A stretch of 64,000 nucleotides of DNA. Source: Pseudomonas asplenii. Its GTDB lineage: Bacteria; Pseudomonadota; Gammaproteobacteria; Pseudomonadales; Pseudomonadaceae. The translations under genes and the position numbers were made by a program. The DNA lies in NCBI RefSeq assembly GCF_001293465.1, contig NZ_JSYZ01000003.1, positions 133,860 through 197,859 of the forward strand, read 5' to 3'. This document shows, one piece after another, positions 1 to 9,097 of this stretch (position 1 is its first letter; the number at the start of each line of letters is the position of its first letter). Below the pieces are notes generated by a model. It was not told the origin of the DNA. It ran no database searches and saw only the letters and a program-made list of their open reading frames with translations.

Positions 1-2
1 GG

Positions 3-39
3 AACCACAAGGCCCGCCTCCGCGCGGGCCTTGTGGTTT
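3..39. terminator. Strong hairpin, probable terminator of an upstream gene
   Basis: A 15-bp perfect stem (aaccacaaggcccgc and its complement) closes a six-base loop and ends in a short T run. Nothing upstream is visible, so the gene it serves lies outside the window. It could act in either direction. Confidence 0.7.
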
Positions 40-60
40 GCGCAGACCGGATCGCGTTTG

Positions 61-128
61 AGAGGGCTTGCCCGCGAAGCTTCTGGCGGCCTCCGGAACG
101 CCTTCGCTGGCAAGCCAGCTCCCACAGG
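61..128. repeat. REP/REPIN palindrome
   Basis: The stretch carries the Pseudomonas REP core GGGCTTGCCCGCGAAGC, a spacer, and a degenerate inverted copy ending in AGCTCCCACAGG. The same core recurs at about 6.6, 25.2, 27.2, 53.1 and 55.3 kb in this window. REP sequences are non-coding palindromes mobilised in trans by RAYT transposases; no RAYT gene is present here. Confidence 0.8.
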
Positions 129-150
129 AATTGCGGTGTTCCCAGATGCT

Positions 151-435
151 TCAGTGCTGCTGCCCCAGCAACCCATCTACCTGGCTCTGCGCCAACTCGA
201 TCAGGTGCACCGAGGCCATCGCCAGATGGCGCGGCAGGCCGCTCAACTGCTCGGCGGACTCATAGGCGGTCGCAGCGGCCGAGCGCAGGATCGAGTCGAG
301 GTTGTTCAGGGTGTCTTCGAGGTGAGGTGTCCTGCTGATGGGATCTGCGGGTAGTTCGTAGTGGGCGAAAGCGCGCTCGGTAGCGGCTTGGAGTGCCGGT
401 TCGCTTTTGGGCGGGTTGGGCGTGACTTTGAACAT
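151..435 (-). CDS. DUF6124 family small protein
   Basis: This 94-residue protein has no signal peptide or membrane segment. It starts MFKVTPNPP and ends in a helical region (SGLPRHLAMASVHLIELAQS) typical of the many small DUF6124 proteins found in pseudomonads, whose function is unknown. The ATG follows a good ribosome-binding site (CAGGAGAATCGCC). The gene stands alone, with a REP element just beyond its stop. The family assignment comes from recall of the characteristic N-terminus and central DTLNNLDSILRSAA segment. No role can be proposed from context. Confidence 0.75.
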   Translation of the reverse strand: MFKVTPNPPKSEPALQAATERAFAHYELPADPISRTPHLEDTLNNLDSILRSAAATAYESAEQLSGLPRHLAMASVHLIELAQSQVDGLLGQQH

Positions 436-803
436 GGCGATTCTCCTGACATGGTCGAGAACCCGTCACCGTCGTGACCAAACGAGAGGTGGCGGGCGGT
501 ACGCAGGTTGGTCAACCGGGATGTCAGGCACCCGGCGCACCCGAAGGCGCCCCGCGCACAGCCCACCATGAAACGACAGACACAGGAAGTGCCTGAAACC
601 TTGGTGGCGCTGGTGCGCCTGACATTGAACGGGTGACCAAACCCGGTCACTGTTTTTCAGTGACAGGTGTCAGCCTAGGTCCCGCAGATCGACAGGCGCA
701 AGCCAAAAGGATTTTCTAGGAAATTTCAGGCGAGGGAAAGGGAATCGTCTTGCTGGTGGGTCTTAGCGTCTGCAACAAGAATGTATCCAACGGTCGTAGT
801 GAG

Positions 804-832
804 TTGACATCAACGTCATCTGTGGCATTCTT
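804..832 (+). promoter_or_regulatory. Candidate sigma-70 promoter in the 498-bp gap before the NYN gene
   Basis: A consensus TTGACA (804-809) is followed after 17 bases by ATTCTT (827-832), a weak -10. It points toward the terminator at 886-912 and the NYN gene at 934. I see no coding potential between 436 and 933, so a transcript from here would be either a short RNA of about 75 nt or a leader of the NYN gene. Confidence 0.35.
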
Positions 833-885
833 GAAGAACCACTCAGCCCCGTACGCAGCGATTCAGTTCGCTGGCCGTTGGGGTG

Positions 886-912
886 AAAAAACCGGCCTCG
901 TGCCGGTTTTTT
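886..912 (+). terminator. Rho-independent terminator or attenuator upstream of the NYN gene
   Basis: AAAAAACCGGC, the loop CTCGT, then GCCGGTTTTTT make a short GC stem flanked by an A run and a T run, the classic bidirectional intrinsic terminator shape. It lies only 22 bases before the NYN start codon and no convincing gene precedes it on the plus strand. Confidence 0.75.
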
Positions 913-933
913 CGTTTCAAGGGACTGAAACCT

Positions 934-1622
934 GTGCGCACAGCCTGCTTTGTGGACGGATACAACCTGTTTTATGGCTTATTGGCAGGAACCCAGTATA
1001 AATGGCTGGACCTTCCGGCGCTGCTTCTCCTCATCCTTTGCGCCGAGCAACCCGAGAGCGAACTGGTCTCGATATTTTTCTTCACTTCGGGCGTCAAACC
1101 CGATCTTGCCAGTCGTGGCCGGCTCTCCAAGGAGGCCAGGACACCTATTTGCGTGCGCTCATTGAAAGAGGTGTGCATGTCCATTATGGGCGGCACCAAT
1201 TGGAGCCGAGGCTTGCGCCTCGATTTGTCGATCGAAATACACCGGCCTCAAGGCAGGACCAGGTCGCTATCTGGAAGCTCGAAGAAAAGGAAACCGATGT
1301 TCATATCGCGATCAGCATGTATCGTCTTGCTGCCAAACAAGCGTCGTTGCCTGCTTCTGAACGTATCGGGCAAATCGTGCTGGTGTCAGCCGACACGGAT
1401 ATGACCCCTGCCCTCAGGGCTATCCGGGAGGATCATCCCGAGATTCAAGTGGGTGTAGTTCTGCCGAACCGTGAAGGTATCAAGCGCACACCTCCTGGCT
1501 CATTGAAGAATCACTCCAACTGGATGCGTCAGGTCGTCACACAGGAGGAGCTGGCTGCCTGCCAGTTTCCACATCAAGTGCCGACCCGGAAAAAACCGGC
1601 GAGAAAGCCGTGCTACTGGTGA
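934..1622 (+). pseudogene. NYN-domain protein (LabA/PIN-like nuclease fold), broken by a one-base deletion
   Basis: The GTG at 934 opens VRTACFVDGYNLFYGLLAG, the typical start of single-domain NYN proteins (putative PIN-like RNases). The reading frame runs to about 1137, and the conserved continuation QDTYLRALIERGVHVHYG lies in the next frame from 1137. That frame stays open through LEEKETDVHIAISMY and LVSADTDMTPAL (acidic active-site region) to RKKPARKPCYW at 1622. Restoring one C in GAGGCCAGGACACC would rejoin the two parts into about 230 residues. Upstream extension of the first frame runs through the terminator hairpin, so I start at GTG 934. Either the gene is recently inactivated or this is a sequencing error. 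Confidence 0.8.
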
Positions 1623-1630
1623 GCTTCCCC

Positions 1631-1667
1631 GAAAAAGAAAACCCCGGAGGGCCTTGGCCGTCCGGGG
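1631..1667 (-). terminator. Rho-independent terminator of the ssu operon
   Basis: Read on the minus strand, CCCCGGA pairs with TCCGGGG around an internal GGCC palindrome and is followed by TTTTCTTTTTC. It lies 18 bases beyond the ssuF stop codon. Confidence 0.85.
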
Positions 1668-1684
1668 GCGCTGGGTGCCACCGC

Positions 1685-1900
1685 TTACAGCTTGGCGATC
1701 GACACCTCGGTGGATTTCACGAAGGCGATCACTTCGCTGCCGATTTCCAGTTCCAGTTCCTTGACCGAACGGGTGGTGATCACCGAGGTGACGATGCCGG
1801 AAGCGGTCTGGACGTCGATTTCCGACAGTACGTCGCCGGTGACGATTTCCTTGACGGTGCCCTTGAACTGGTTGCGCACGTTGATGGCTTTGATGGTCAT
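1685..1900 (-). CDS. ssuF: SsuF, molybdopterin-binding-like TOBE protein of the sulfonate operon
   Basis: The 71-residue protein is a single TOBE (molbindin) domain: MTIKAINVRNQFKGTVKEI, then a central GDVLSEIDVQTASGIVTSVIT, the fold that binds molybdate or similar oxyanions. It is the last gene of lsfA/ssuEADCBF, where P. putida ssuF has the same position and is needed for growth on some sulfonates and sulfate esters. The ATG at 1900 is preferred over an upstream start at 1933 because family members begin MTIKAINVRNQ. The initiator is its only Met and there is no Cys, in line with expression under sulfur starvation. How it contributes biochemically is not established. Confidence 0.88.
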   Translation of the reverse strand: MTIKAINVRNQFKGTVKEIVTGDVLSEIDVQTASGIVTSVITTRSVKELELEIGSEVIAFVKSTEVSIAKL

Positions 1901-1940
1901 GGCGTTGATTCCTGTCTTTGATTGAGTAGGCAAGGCTTGG

Positions 1941-2747
1941 TTACAGCGCCCAGCGCAATTGCGTGGGCAAGGGTGAAACAGGTTCCGGTTCGGGTGGCGC
2001 GCCAGGCAGCGACAGCACCCGGTTCAACACTTCGGTCTCCAGCGCCGCCAGGCGATGGGAACCCCGCACCCGCGGGCGCGGCAGTTCGACGTGCAGGTCG
2101 AGGCCGATCTGGCCGTCTTCGATCAGGATCACCCGATCGGCGATGGCCACGGCTTCGCTGACGTCGTGGGTCACCAGCAGCACGGTAAAACCATGCTGCT
2201 GCCAAAGGCGCTCGATCAGTTGCTGCATCTCGATCCGGGTCAGGGCGTCCAACGCCCCCAGCGGTTCGTCGAGCAGCAGCAGTCGAGGCTGGTGAATCAG
2301 GGCGCGGGCCAGGGCCACGCGCTGTTTCTGGCCACCGGACAGGCCCGCCGGCCACTCGTTGGCACGATCGGCCAGGCCGACCGCTTCCAGTGCCTGCAGG
2401 GCCTGGGGACGCCAGTTGCCCTTGAGGCCGAGGCCGACGTTGTCGATGACTTTTTTCCACGGCAGCAGGCGCGCTTCCTGGAACATCAGCCGGGTGTCTT
2501 CGCGGGCGTCGCTCAACGGCGCGGCGCCGGCCAGCAGGTCACCGCCGGTGGGTTTGTCGAGACCGGCCAGCAGGCGCAGCAGGGTACTCTTGCCGCAACC
2601 GCTGCGGCCGACCACGGCGACGAACTGTCCGGCCGGGATATGCAGGTCGATCTCACGCAGGACCTGGCGCTCGCCGAAGGTTTTCTGCAGCTTGCGCGCC
2701 GCCAGCGGAATGCCTTGCAGCAGGCGTGGAGGTTGTTGGGCTGTCAT
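1941..2747 (-). CDS. ssuB: Aliphatic sulfonate ABC transporter ATP-binding protein SsuB
   Basis: This 268-residue cytoplasmic ATPase powers sulfonate import together with SsuC and SsuA. Walker A ([10 protein letters not shown]), Q-loop ([11 protein letters not shown]), the LSGGQ signature ([16 protein letters not shown]), Walker B ([12 protein letters not shown]) and the H-loop ([10 protein letters not shown]) are all present. The ATG at 2747 overlaps the ssuC stop by four bases, indicating translational coupling. The C-terminal extension after the ABC domain ([19 protein letters not shown]) is usual for SsuB. Confidence 0.95.
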   Translation of the reverse strand: MTAQQPPRLLQGIPLAARKLQKTFGERQVLREIDLHIPAGQFVAVVGRSGCGKSTLLRLLAGLDKPTGGDLLAGAAPLSDAREDTRLMFQEARLLPWKKVIDNVGLGLKGNWRPQALQALEAVGLADRANEWPAGLSGGQKQRVALARALIHQPRLLLLDEPLGALDALTRIEMQQLIERLWQQHGFTVLLVTHDVSEAVAIADRVILIEDGQIGLDLHVELPRPRVRGSHRLAALETEVLNRVLSLPGAPPEPEPVSPLPTQLRWAL

Positions 2748-3532
2748 GCGGCACCGCCTTTGCTCTGATAGGCCGGATGCCAGCGCAGCCAGACCCGCTC
2801 CAGGCCACGGGCCGCGAGGTCGGCGAGTTTGCCCAGGACCGCGTAGAGGACAATCGCCAACACCACCACGTCGGTTTGCAGGAACTCCCGGGCGTTCATC
2901 GCCAGGTAGCCGATGCCGGAACTGGCCGAGATGGTCTCGGCGACGATCAGGGTCAGCCACATGAAGCCGAGGGCGAAGCGCACGCCGACCAGGATCGAGG
3001 GCAACGCGCCTGGCAGGATCACCTGGCGGAACAGGCTGAAGCCGGACAGGCCGTAGCTGCGCGACATCTCCACCAGGGCCGGATCGACGTTGCGGATGCC
3101 GTGGTAGGTGTTGAGGTAGATCGGGAACAGGGTGCCGAGGGCGACCAGGAAAATCTTCGCCGACTCGTCGATGCCGAACCACAGGATGACCAGTGGGATC
3201 AGCGCCAGGTGCGGCACGTTGCGGATCATCTGCACCGAGCTGTCGAGCAGGCGTTCGCCCCATTTCGACAGGCCGGTGATGAAGCCCAGGGTCAGGCCGA
3301 TGCTGCCACCGATGAGGAAACCGAGGCCGGCGCGCCAGCCGCTGATGGCCAGGTGAGTCCAGAGGTCGCCGCTCTGCACCAGGGCGACGCCGGCCTCGAC
3401 CACGGCGCTCGGCGCGGGCAGGATCCGGGTCGACAGCCAGCCGGCCGAGACCGACAGTTGCCACACCGCCAGCAGCAGGATCGGCAGCGCCCAGGGCGCC
3501 AGCCGGTGGGTGATACGGGTCAGGGTCGTCAT
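2744..3532 (-). CDS. ssuC: Aliphatic sulfonate ABC transporter permease SsuC
   Basis: The 262-residue inner-membrane permease has about six hydrophobic segments, the first near residues 12-33 ([20 protein letters not shown]). The binding-protein-dependent permease EAA loop appears as [20 protein letters not shown] near the middle. It forms the membrane channel for sulfonates with SsuB and SsuA. Its start lies nine bases after the ssuD-proximal side of the operon (ssuD ends at 3542), and its stop overlaps ssuB. Confidence 0.95.
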   Translation of the reverse strand: MTTLTRITHRLAPWALPILLLAVWQLSVSAGWLSTRILPAPSAVVEAGVALVQSGDLWTHLAISGWRAGLGFLIGGSIGLTLGFITGLSKWGERLLDSSVQMIRNVPHLALIPLVILWFGIDESAKIFLVALGTLFPIYLNTYHGIRNVDPALVEMSRSYGLSGFSLFRQVILPGALPSILVGVRFALGFMWLTLIVAETISASSGIGYLAMNAREFLQTDVVVLAIVLYAVLGKLADLAARGLERVWLRWHPAYQSKGGAA

Positions 3533-3541
3533 GGCGCGGCC

Positions 3542-4690
3542 TCAGCTCTGGGACACGGCTTTGGGCAGGATGTCGTTGGCGACCATCTCACCGAAGGGGC
3601 TGACGTAACCGGCGCTTTTCGGCCGCTCCGGGCGCTCGATGTCCAGGTGCGGGAACAGCAGTTCGGCGACCCGGTAGGACTCTTCCAGGTGCGGGTAGCC
3701 GGAGAAGATGAAGGTGTCGATGCCCAGGTCCGCGTATTCCTTGACCCGTGCCGCCACGGTCGGGCCATCGCCGACCAGGGCGGTGCCGGCACCGCCCCGT
3801 ACCAGGCCGACGCCGGCCCACAGGTTGGGGCTGACTTCCAGCTTGTCGCGGCTGCCACCGTGCAGGGCGGCCATGCGCTGCTGGCCGACGGAGTCGAAGC
3901 GCGCCAGGGATTTCTGCGCGCGGGCGATGGTGTCATCGTCCAGGTGCGAGATGAGTTTCTCTGCGGCCTTCCAGGCCTCGGCATTGGTTTCGCGAACGAT
4001 CACGTGCAGGCGGATGCCGAAGCGCACGGTACGGCCCTGTCTGGCGGCCTTGGCGCGGACCTGTTCGATTTTCTCGGCGACGGCGGCCGGCGGTTCGCCC
4101 CAGGTCAGGACCATGTCCACCTGTTCGGCGGCCAGGTCCTGGGCGGCTTCCGACGAGCCGCCGAAGTACAGCGGTGGCCGCGGCTGCTGCAGGGGCGGAT
4201 AGAGCAGCTTGGCGCCCTTCACGCTGATGTGCTGGCCGTCGTAGTCGACGGTCTCGCCTTCCAGTACCCGCCGCCAGATGCGGGTGAACTCCACCGAGGC
4301 CTGGTAACGCTCTTCGTGGTCGAGGAACAGGCCGTCGCCGGCCAGCTCGTCCGGGTCGCCGCCGGTCACCAGGTTGAACAGCGCCCGTCCGCCGGACAGC
4401 CGGTCGAGGGTCGCCGCCTGGCGCGCCGCCACGGTCGGGGAAATGATCCCGGGGCGCAGGGCGACGAGGAATTTCAGCCGTTGGGTCACCGGGATCAGCG
4501 AGGCGGCCACCAGCCAGGAGTCCTCGCAGGAACGCCCGGTGGGGATCAGTACGCCGCCGAAGCCGAGGCGATCGGCGGCCTGGGCCACCTGCTGCAGATA
4601 ACCGTGGTCGACGGCGCGTGCGCCTTCGGCGGTGCCAAGGTAATGGCCGTCGCCGTGGGTAGGCAGGAACCAGAAGATGTTGAGGCTCAT
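3542..4690 (-). CDS. ssuD: FMNH2-dependent alkanesulfonate monooxygenase SsuD
   Basis: The 382-residue bacterial-luciferase-like TIM-barrel enzyme uses FMNH2 from SsuE and O2 to split alkanesulfonates into aldehyde and sulfite. The start [20 protein letters not shown] and the segments [30 protein letters not shown] and [18 protein letters not shown] are characteristic of SsuD. The Cys in RSCEDSW corresponds to the conserved active-site Cys. An upstream in-frame start at 4732 would add 14 residues absent from the family, so the ATG at 4690 is chosen. Confidence 0.96.
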   Translation of the reverse strand: MSLNIFWFLPTHGDGHYLGTAEGARAVDHGYLQQVAQAADRLGFGGVLIPTGRSCEDSWLVAASLIPVTQRLKFLVALRPGIISPTVAARQAATLDRLSGGRALFNLVTGGDPDELAGDGLFLDHEERYQASVEFTRIWRRVLEGETVDYDGQHISVKGAKLLYPPLQQPRPPLYFGGSSEAAQDLAAEQVDMVLTWGEPPAAVAEKIEQVRAKAARQGRTVRFGIRLHVIVRETNAEAWKAAEKLISHLDDDTIARAQKSLARFDSVGQQRMAALHGGSRDKLEVSPNLWAGVGLVRGGAGTALVGDGPTVAARVKEYADLGIDTFIFSGYPHLEESYRVAELLFPHLDIERPERPKSAGYVSPFGEMVANDILPKAVSQS

Positions 4691-4715
4691 GGAGTTGTCT
4701 CCTAAGGAATACGGT

Positions 4716-5681
4716 TCAAGGTGCGGTGGCAACGGCGGCCGGTGGTGTCCAGATCACGTCCTTGATGCTCAGCGGCTTGGGAATCAGCTTGAGCTGGTAG
4801 AAGCTGTCGGCGATTTTCTGTTGCGCGGCGACCACCTCGGGGGTGAGGAACTGCGCGCCGTAGCCCTGGCGCTTCACCGAGGTCAGGGTGATGTCGGCGG
4901 GCAGGCCGAGCAGCGGCGCGACCTGGGCGGTGACTTCCTCGGGGTTGGCCTTGGACCAGTCGCCGACGGCGCGGACTTCCTCGACCAGGGCCTTGATCAC
5001 CTCGGGGTGTTTTTGCGCGTAGGGGCGGGTCGCCAGGTAGAACTGGTTGTTGTCCACCAGGCCCTTGCCGTCACGCAGGGTGCGGGCCTTGAGCTGTTGC
5101 TCGGCGGCAGCCTGGTAGGGGTCCCAGATCACCCAGGCGTCGACGCTGCCGCGCTCGAAGGCGGCGCGGGCATCGGCGGGAGGCAGGTAGACGGTCTGGA
5201 TGTCGCTGTACTTGAGGCCGGCGTCTTCCAGGGCGCGGACCAGCAGGTAGTGGACGTTGGAGCCCTTGTTGAGGGCGACCTTCTTGCCCTTGAGTTCCTG
5301 TACCGACTTGATCGGCGAGTCCTTGGGTACCAGGATCGCTTCGCTGGTCGGCGCGGGCGGCTCGGAGGCGACGTAGAGCAGGTCGGCACCGGCGGCCTGG
5401 GCGAATACCGGTGGCGTCTCGCCGGTGACACCGAAGTCGATCGAGCCGACGTTCAGCCCTTCGAGCAGTTGCGGGCCACCGGGGAACTCGGTCCATTGCA
5501 CCTGTACGCCCTGCGCGGCGAGGCGTTTTTCCAGGCTGCCCTTGGCCTTGAGCAGGACCAGGGTGCCGTATTTCTGATAACCGATGCGCAGGGACTCGGC
5601 CTGGGCTTGGGTAATGGCGCCGAAGGTGACAGCCGCTGCAAACAGAGCGACCAGACCACGACGCAAAATGACAGTGCGCAT
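4716..5681 (-). CDS. ssuA: Aliphatic sulfonate-binding periplasmic protein SsuA
   Basis: This 321-residue solute-binding protein delivers sulfonates to SsuBC. An N-terminal Sec signal ([22 protein letters not shown], cut after AQA) precedes [20 protein letters not shown], the hallmark start of mature SsuA. Apart from the initiator Met the whole chain contains no Met and no Cys, which I checked by reading the translation. This is an extreme sulfur-sparing composition expected of a protein made in bulk during sulfur limitation. It lies 25 bases upstream of ssuD in the same operon. Confidence 0.95.
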   Translation of the reverse strand: MRTVILRRGLVALFAAAVTFGAITQAQAESLRIGYQKYGTLVLLKAKGSLEKRLAAQGVQVQWTEFPGGPQLLEGLNVGSIDFGVTGETPPVFAQAAGADLLYVASEPPAPTSEAILVPKDSPIKSVQELKGKKVALNKGSNVHYLLVRALEDAGLKYSDIQTVYLPPADARAAFERGSVDAWVIWDPYQAAAEQQLKARTLRDGKGLVDNNQFYLATRPYAQKHPEVIKALVEEVRAVGDWSKANPEEVTAQVAPLLGLPADITLTSVKRQGYGAQFLTPEVVAAQQKIADSFYQLKLIPKPLSIKDVIWTPPAAVATAP

Positions 5682-5774
5682 GGCGCTCTCCTTTTTGCAG
5701 TTGGGGTTTTGGCTGCACCTGCTTGCCCGTTGGCGGGCGAGTAAGGCCAGTACATCGATTGCGGGTGAAACGGG

Positions 5775-6368
5775 CTAGATGCTCCAGCGAGCACTCAGCA
5801 GACGATCATTCAGCACGGCCGGGTCCAGGGGCCTGGGCCGGCGGGCCAGGGCCCGGTGGAACTGCTCCAGGGCCTCGTCCAGGCGTTGTTCCAGCGCCGG
5901 GGCCAGTTGCGCCTGGGCGCTGCCTTCGCCATAGGCGATCTGGCTGTCCTCGGCGAAGATGCCGTGGAGCATCTCCTGGGCCTTCAGCGCGGCGAGGACC
6001 GGCTTGAGCGCATAGTCCACGGCGAGCATGTGGGCGATGCTGCCACCGGTGGCCATGGGCAGGACCACCTTGTGGCTCAGGGCGCGCTCGGGCAGCAGGT
6101 CGAGCAGGGTCTTCAGGGCGCCGGAAAACGAGGCCTTGTACACCGGCGTGGCGATCACCAGGCCGTCGGCCTGTTCGATATGCTGCAGCAGATTGACCAC
6201 CTGCGGGCTGCCGAAGCGTGCATGGAGCAGGTCTTCGGCATTGAAATCACGGATCTGGTAGTTCACTACCTCGATGCCTTGCTGGTTGAGCCAGTGTCTG
6301 GCGCGGTCCAGCAGTACCCCGGAGCGCGATCGCTGGCTGGGGCTTCCTCCGAGTGTCACGACCAGCAT
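5775..6368 (-). CDS. ssuE: NADPH-dependent FMN reductase SsuE
   Basis: The 197-residue flavodoxin-like reductase supplies FMNH2 to SsuD. It shows the flavin phosphate loop [11 protein letters not shown] near residues 7-17 and the family motif [21 protein letters not shown]. It is the first gene of ssuEADCBF. The 93-base gap to ssuA has no obvious terminator. The upstream region to 6770 contains an AT-rich block with a motif shared with the tauA promoter region (6452-6465) and a REPIN. Confidence 0.94.
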   Translation of the reverse strand: MLVVTLGGSPSQRSRSGVLLDRARHWLNQQGIEVVNYQIRDFNAEDLLHARFGSPQVVNLLQHIEQADGLVIATPVYKASFSGALKTLLDLLPERALSHKVVLPMATGGSIAHMLAVDYALKPVLAALKAQEMLHGIFAEDSQIAYGEGSAQAQLAPALEQRLDEALEQFHRALARRPRPLDPAVLNDRLLSARWSI

Positions 6369-6451
6369 GTAGGTCTTTCCTCAAACATGTGACGGCGATT
6401 CGCGGGTTGCGATCTCGCTTGGGTTGACAGACCTTACCAGTGATTTTTTAT

Positions 6452-6465
6452 ATCTATAAATCTTA
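6452..6465 (-). promoter_or_regulatory. Motif TAAGATTTATAGAT upstream of ssuE, shared with tauA
   Basis: Read toward ssuE the site is TAAGATTTATAGAT, matching TAAGATTCTTAGAT at 9713-9726 before tauA at 12 of 14 positions. It lies 84 bases from the ssuE start inside a strongly AT-rich tract (about 6445-6500). A CysB-like sulfur regulator is the natural candidate to bind, but that is inference. Confidence 0.35.
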
Positions 6466-6602
6466 TTTATTCATTTGTTTATTCTTAAAGTGCATATAAG
6501 GCGGGTTTTGTTCCGGGCAAAAAAATAGGCCGTCGAAACGGCCTGAAAACCCCTGCTTTGTGAATACCTTGAAACTGAAAAAAACGGCCGATGTTCTCGA
6601 TC

Positions 6603-6739
6603 CCTGTAGGAGCGTGGCTTGCCCGCGATCGAGTGCGAAGCACTCGCAAATCCTGAGCACCCGTTTCATCAGGAACACCGCATCAGCCGATTTCACGACT
6701 GCTTCGCAGCCGATCGCGGGCAAGCCACGCTCCTACAGG
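6603..6739. repeat. REPIN: two inverted REP copies
   Basis: CCTGTAGGAGCGTGGCTTGC and its inverted partner bracket about 100 bases; the arms extend through the REP core CTTGCCCGCGATCG. The element sits between lsfA and ssuE. A frame open across it is not credible as a gene because it simply reads the palindrome. Confidence 0.88.
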
Positions 6740-6770
6740 GGGAGGGCGCTGGCTGCCCTTCACATGGATC

Positions 6771-7409
6771 TCAGCGATTGGGCTGCGGCGTCAGGCGCAG
6801 GTACGGTTTCACCGCGCGGTAGCCTTTCGGGAAGCGACGCTTGATCTCTTCCTCGTCCTTGAGCGACGGCACGATCACCACGTCGTCACCGTCCTGCCAG
6901 TTGGCCGGGGTGGCGACCTTGTGGTTGTCGGTCAGTTGCAGCGAGTCGATCACCCGCAGGATCTCGTTGAAGTTGCGGCCGGTGCTCGCCGGGTAGGTGA
7001 TGGTCAGCCGGATCTTCTTGTTCGGGTCGATCACGAACAGCGAGCGCACGGTCAGGGTGTCGCTGGCATTGGGGTGGATCAGGTCGTACAGGTCGGACAC
7101 CTTGCGGTCGGCGTCGGCCAGGATCGGAAAGTTGACAAGGGTGTGCTGGGTTTCGTTGATGTCCTCGATCCACTTGTGGTGCGAGTCCACCGGGTCCACG
7201 GACAGGGCGATGGCCTTGACGCCGCGCTGGGCGAATTCGTCCTTGAGCTTGGCGGTGAAGCCAAGTTCGGTGGTGCACACCGGGGTGAAGTCCGCCGGGT
7301 GGGAAAACAGCACGCCCCAGCTGTCGCCGAGCCACTCGTGGAAACGAATCTTGCCGGCGCTGGAATCCTGTTCGAAGTCGGGGGCGATGTCGCCCAGTCT
7401 GAGGCTCAT
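6771..7409 (-). CDS. lsfA: 1-Cys peroxiredoxin LsfA (Prx6 family)
   Basis: This 212-residue thiol peroxidase reduces hydrogen peroxide and organic peroxides. The peroxidatic Cys45 sits in HPADFTPVCTTELG, and the Prx6 markers DSHHKWIEDI and TYPASTGRNFNEILRVIDSLQ are present. There is no resolving Cys. In P. putida lsfA is a sulfate-starvation-induced gene directly before ssuE, the same arrangement as here. Cys45 and the initiator Met are its only sulfur residues, so the protein keeps just the catalytic sulfur. An AT-rich region (7461-7518) before its start probably contains its own promoter. Confidence 0.95.
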   Translation of the reverse strand: MSLRLGDIAPDFEQDSSAGKIRFHEWLGDSWGVLFSHPADFTPVCTTELGFTAKLKDEFAQRGVKAIALSVDPVDSHHKWIEDINETQHTLVNFPILADADRKVSDLYDLIHPNASDTLTVRSLFVIDPNKKIRLTITYPASTGRNFNEILRVIDSLQLTDNHKVATPANWQDGDDVVIVPSLKDEEEIKRRFPKGYRAVKPYLRLTPQPNR

Positions 7410-7460
7410 GTGCTGCTCCTTGGGTGAAGGTGGATGAGTCCTAATGTGCCTGTAGTACGG

Positions 7461-7518
7461 ATTATTTAAAAAGAATAAATATCGATTTATTTAGAAGATA
7501 AAGAAATATTAAAAACAT
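7461..7518 (-). promoter_or_regulatory. AT-rich upstream region of lsfA
   Basis: A run of A/T-rich sequence (GATTATTTAAAAAGAATAAAT and following bases) contrasts sharply with the GC-rich surroundings and lies 52-109 bases before the lsfA start. Comparable tracts precede ssuE and tauA. The rest of the 7410-7732 gap holds no gene. Confidence 0.4.
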
Positions 7519-7670
7519 CTTCATTGGACGCGCAAGGCGACCAGGCGCACTCTTGTCCACAGCTTGTGAGAGGGCTAAGGGGATGTAACTCAGTGGAGTG
7601 CCGAACGCCGCGATGTCGAGGTTTGGCGGGAGGCCGAAGCTGATGGTAGTGCTGTATGCAAGACGTGAAG

Positions 7671-7701
7671 CACTCGGCCCGGCATTGCGCCGGGCCGAGT
7701 G
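7671..7701 (-). terminator. Hairpin downstream of the OprD-type porin
   Basis: A perfect 13-bp stem (CACTCGGCCCGGC and complement) with a five-base loop lies 32 bases past the porin stop codon. The T run after it is poor in either direction, so it is a likely but not textbook terminator. Confidence 0.65.
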
Positions 7702-7732
7702 TGGATCTTTCTACTAGACGATCACGCGCTTC

Positions 7733-9097
7733 TTACAGCAGCGGGATCGAGTAGCTGACGATCAGGCGGTTCTCGTCCTGCGAACGGGTGTTCGGCAGGT
7801 CGGTACGCCACATGGCGTTTTTCCAGGCGAAGCCCAGGTTCTTGAAGGTACCTTCCGGTACGACGTAGGCCAGGCTGATGTCGCGTTCCCACTCGGAGCT
7901 ACCGTTGGCACGTACGCCCGATACGATGGTATCGATGTTGTCGCCACGCAGGTAGACGATACCGGCGGTCAGGCCAGGTACGCCAACCTTGGCGAAGTCG
8001 TAGGCGTAGCGAGCCTGCCAGGTGCGCTCGCCGGCACGGGCGAACTTCTGGATCTGCACGTCGGTGATGGTGCTGTTGGACGAGCCGTCACCCTGGTTCA
8101 GCCAAGGGAAGTCGCTGTCACCCTTGGTGTACTGGTAGCCGGCGCCGAAGGTGTGGCCTTCAACCGAGTACAGGGCCAGGTAGCTGTACAGGTCGTTGTC
8201 GACCTTGCCCTTGACCTTGGTGGCGTTGGTGGTGTGATCCGAGTACCAGCCGGTGGTGTAGTAGTTGGCGGTGTCGCCATTGGCACCATTGTCACGGCTG
8301 CGGTAGTAGCGCAGGTCGCTCTTGAGTACGCCAGGGCCGATTGCCCAGTTGTGCACCAGGCCCAGGAAGTTCTGCGAGTAGAAGTCCTTCAGCTCGCCGT
8401 AGTAGTACGAAGCGGTCAGGTCCTTGGTGATCTTGTAGTCGGCACCACCATAGTAGAACTTGTTGCTGTCACGCGCGGCAGCGGTAGTGCCGTTGGCGCC
8501 AGCGATCGACAGGCTCTGGTCGTTGGTGGAGTTACGGCCTTTGGCCGAGTTGATCAGACCGCCGGTCAGGGTCAGATCCTTGATTTCGTTCGACTTGATC
8601 TCGCCGCCGGTGAAGGTTTGTGGCAGCAGGCGACCGTCGTTGGTCTTGATGACCGGGTTGTTCGGCTGCAGGGTACCGATCTTCAGTTCGGTCTGGGAAA
8701 CCTTGACCTTGCCGGTCAGGCCCAGGCTTGCGAAGTCTGGTACTGCGCCATTCTGGCCATTGGTCGGGAAGACTGTGCCGCCGTTGGCAGCACCGTTGGC
8801 GTTACCGCTCTTGTCACGGCTGGAGTCCAGACGGATGCCGTACAGACCGATCGCATCGACACCGAACTGCACGGTGCCTTGGGTGTAACCCGAGATGAAG
8901 CGCAGATCGAAGCCTTGGCCCCATTCTTCGTTCTTGTTCCGGCTGGTAGCGGTGTTGGCGCCATCGCGGTTATCGGTATTGATGTAGAAGTTGCGCAGAC
9001 CCAGAGTGGCCTTGCTGTCTTCGATGAAACCTGCGGCGCCTGCCTGCTGCGCCAGAACCCCCACGGCCACAGCCAGGGCCAGAGTGGACTTCTTCAT
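7733..9097 (-). CDS. OprD-family outer membrane porin, probable sulfonate/sulfur-source channel
   Basis: The 454-residue protein has a Sec signal (MKKSTLALAVAVGVLAQQAGA) and then GFIEDSKATLGLRNFYIN, the standard start of mature OprD-family 18-strand porins. The family signatures SGYTQGTVQFGVDAIGLYG and a C-terminal SYSIPLL strand are present. The ATG at 9097 fits the signal peptide better than the upstream start at 9115. It lies between lsfA-ssu and tau. It contains only one Met besides the initiator and no Cys, which suggests co-regulation with the sulfur genes and a role in uptake of organosulfur anions. The substrate is inferred, not shown. Confidence 0.9.
   Translation of the reverse strand: MKKSTLALAVAVGVLAQQAGAAGFIEDSKATLGLRNFYINTDNRDGANTATSRNKNEEWGQGFDLRFISGYTQGTVQFGVDAIGLYGIRLDSSRDKSGNANGAANGGTVFPTNGQNGAVPDFASLGLTGKVKVSQTELKIGTLQPNNPVIKTNDGRLLPQTFTGGEIKSNEIKDLTLTGGLINSAKGRNSTNDQSLSIAGANGTTAAARDSNKFYYGGADYKITKDLTASYYYGELKDFYSQNFLGLVHNWAIGPGVLKSDLRYYRSRDNGANGDTANYYTTGWYSDHTTNATKVKGKVDNDLYSYLALYSVEGHTFGAGYQYTKGDSDFPWLNQGDGSSNSTITDVQIQKFARAGERTWQARYAYDFAKVGVPGLTAGIVYLRGDNIDTIVSGVRANGSSEWERDISLAYVVPEGTFKNLGFAWKNAMWRTDLPNTRSQDENRLIVSYSIPLL

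Noticed and set aside
2726..4705. Long open frame antisense to ssuCD (about 659 codons)
   Set aside because: It mirrors the ssu genes in high-GC DNA, has low-complexity Ala/Gly/Gln-rich content and no ribosome-binding site. The opposite strand encodes intact SsuC and SsuD.
6463..6844. Short open frames across the lsfA-ssuE gap
   Set aside because: They read through the REPIN palindrome and change frame with the repeat; no ribosome-binding site or family similarity.
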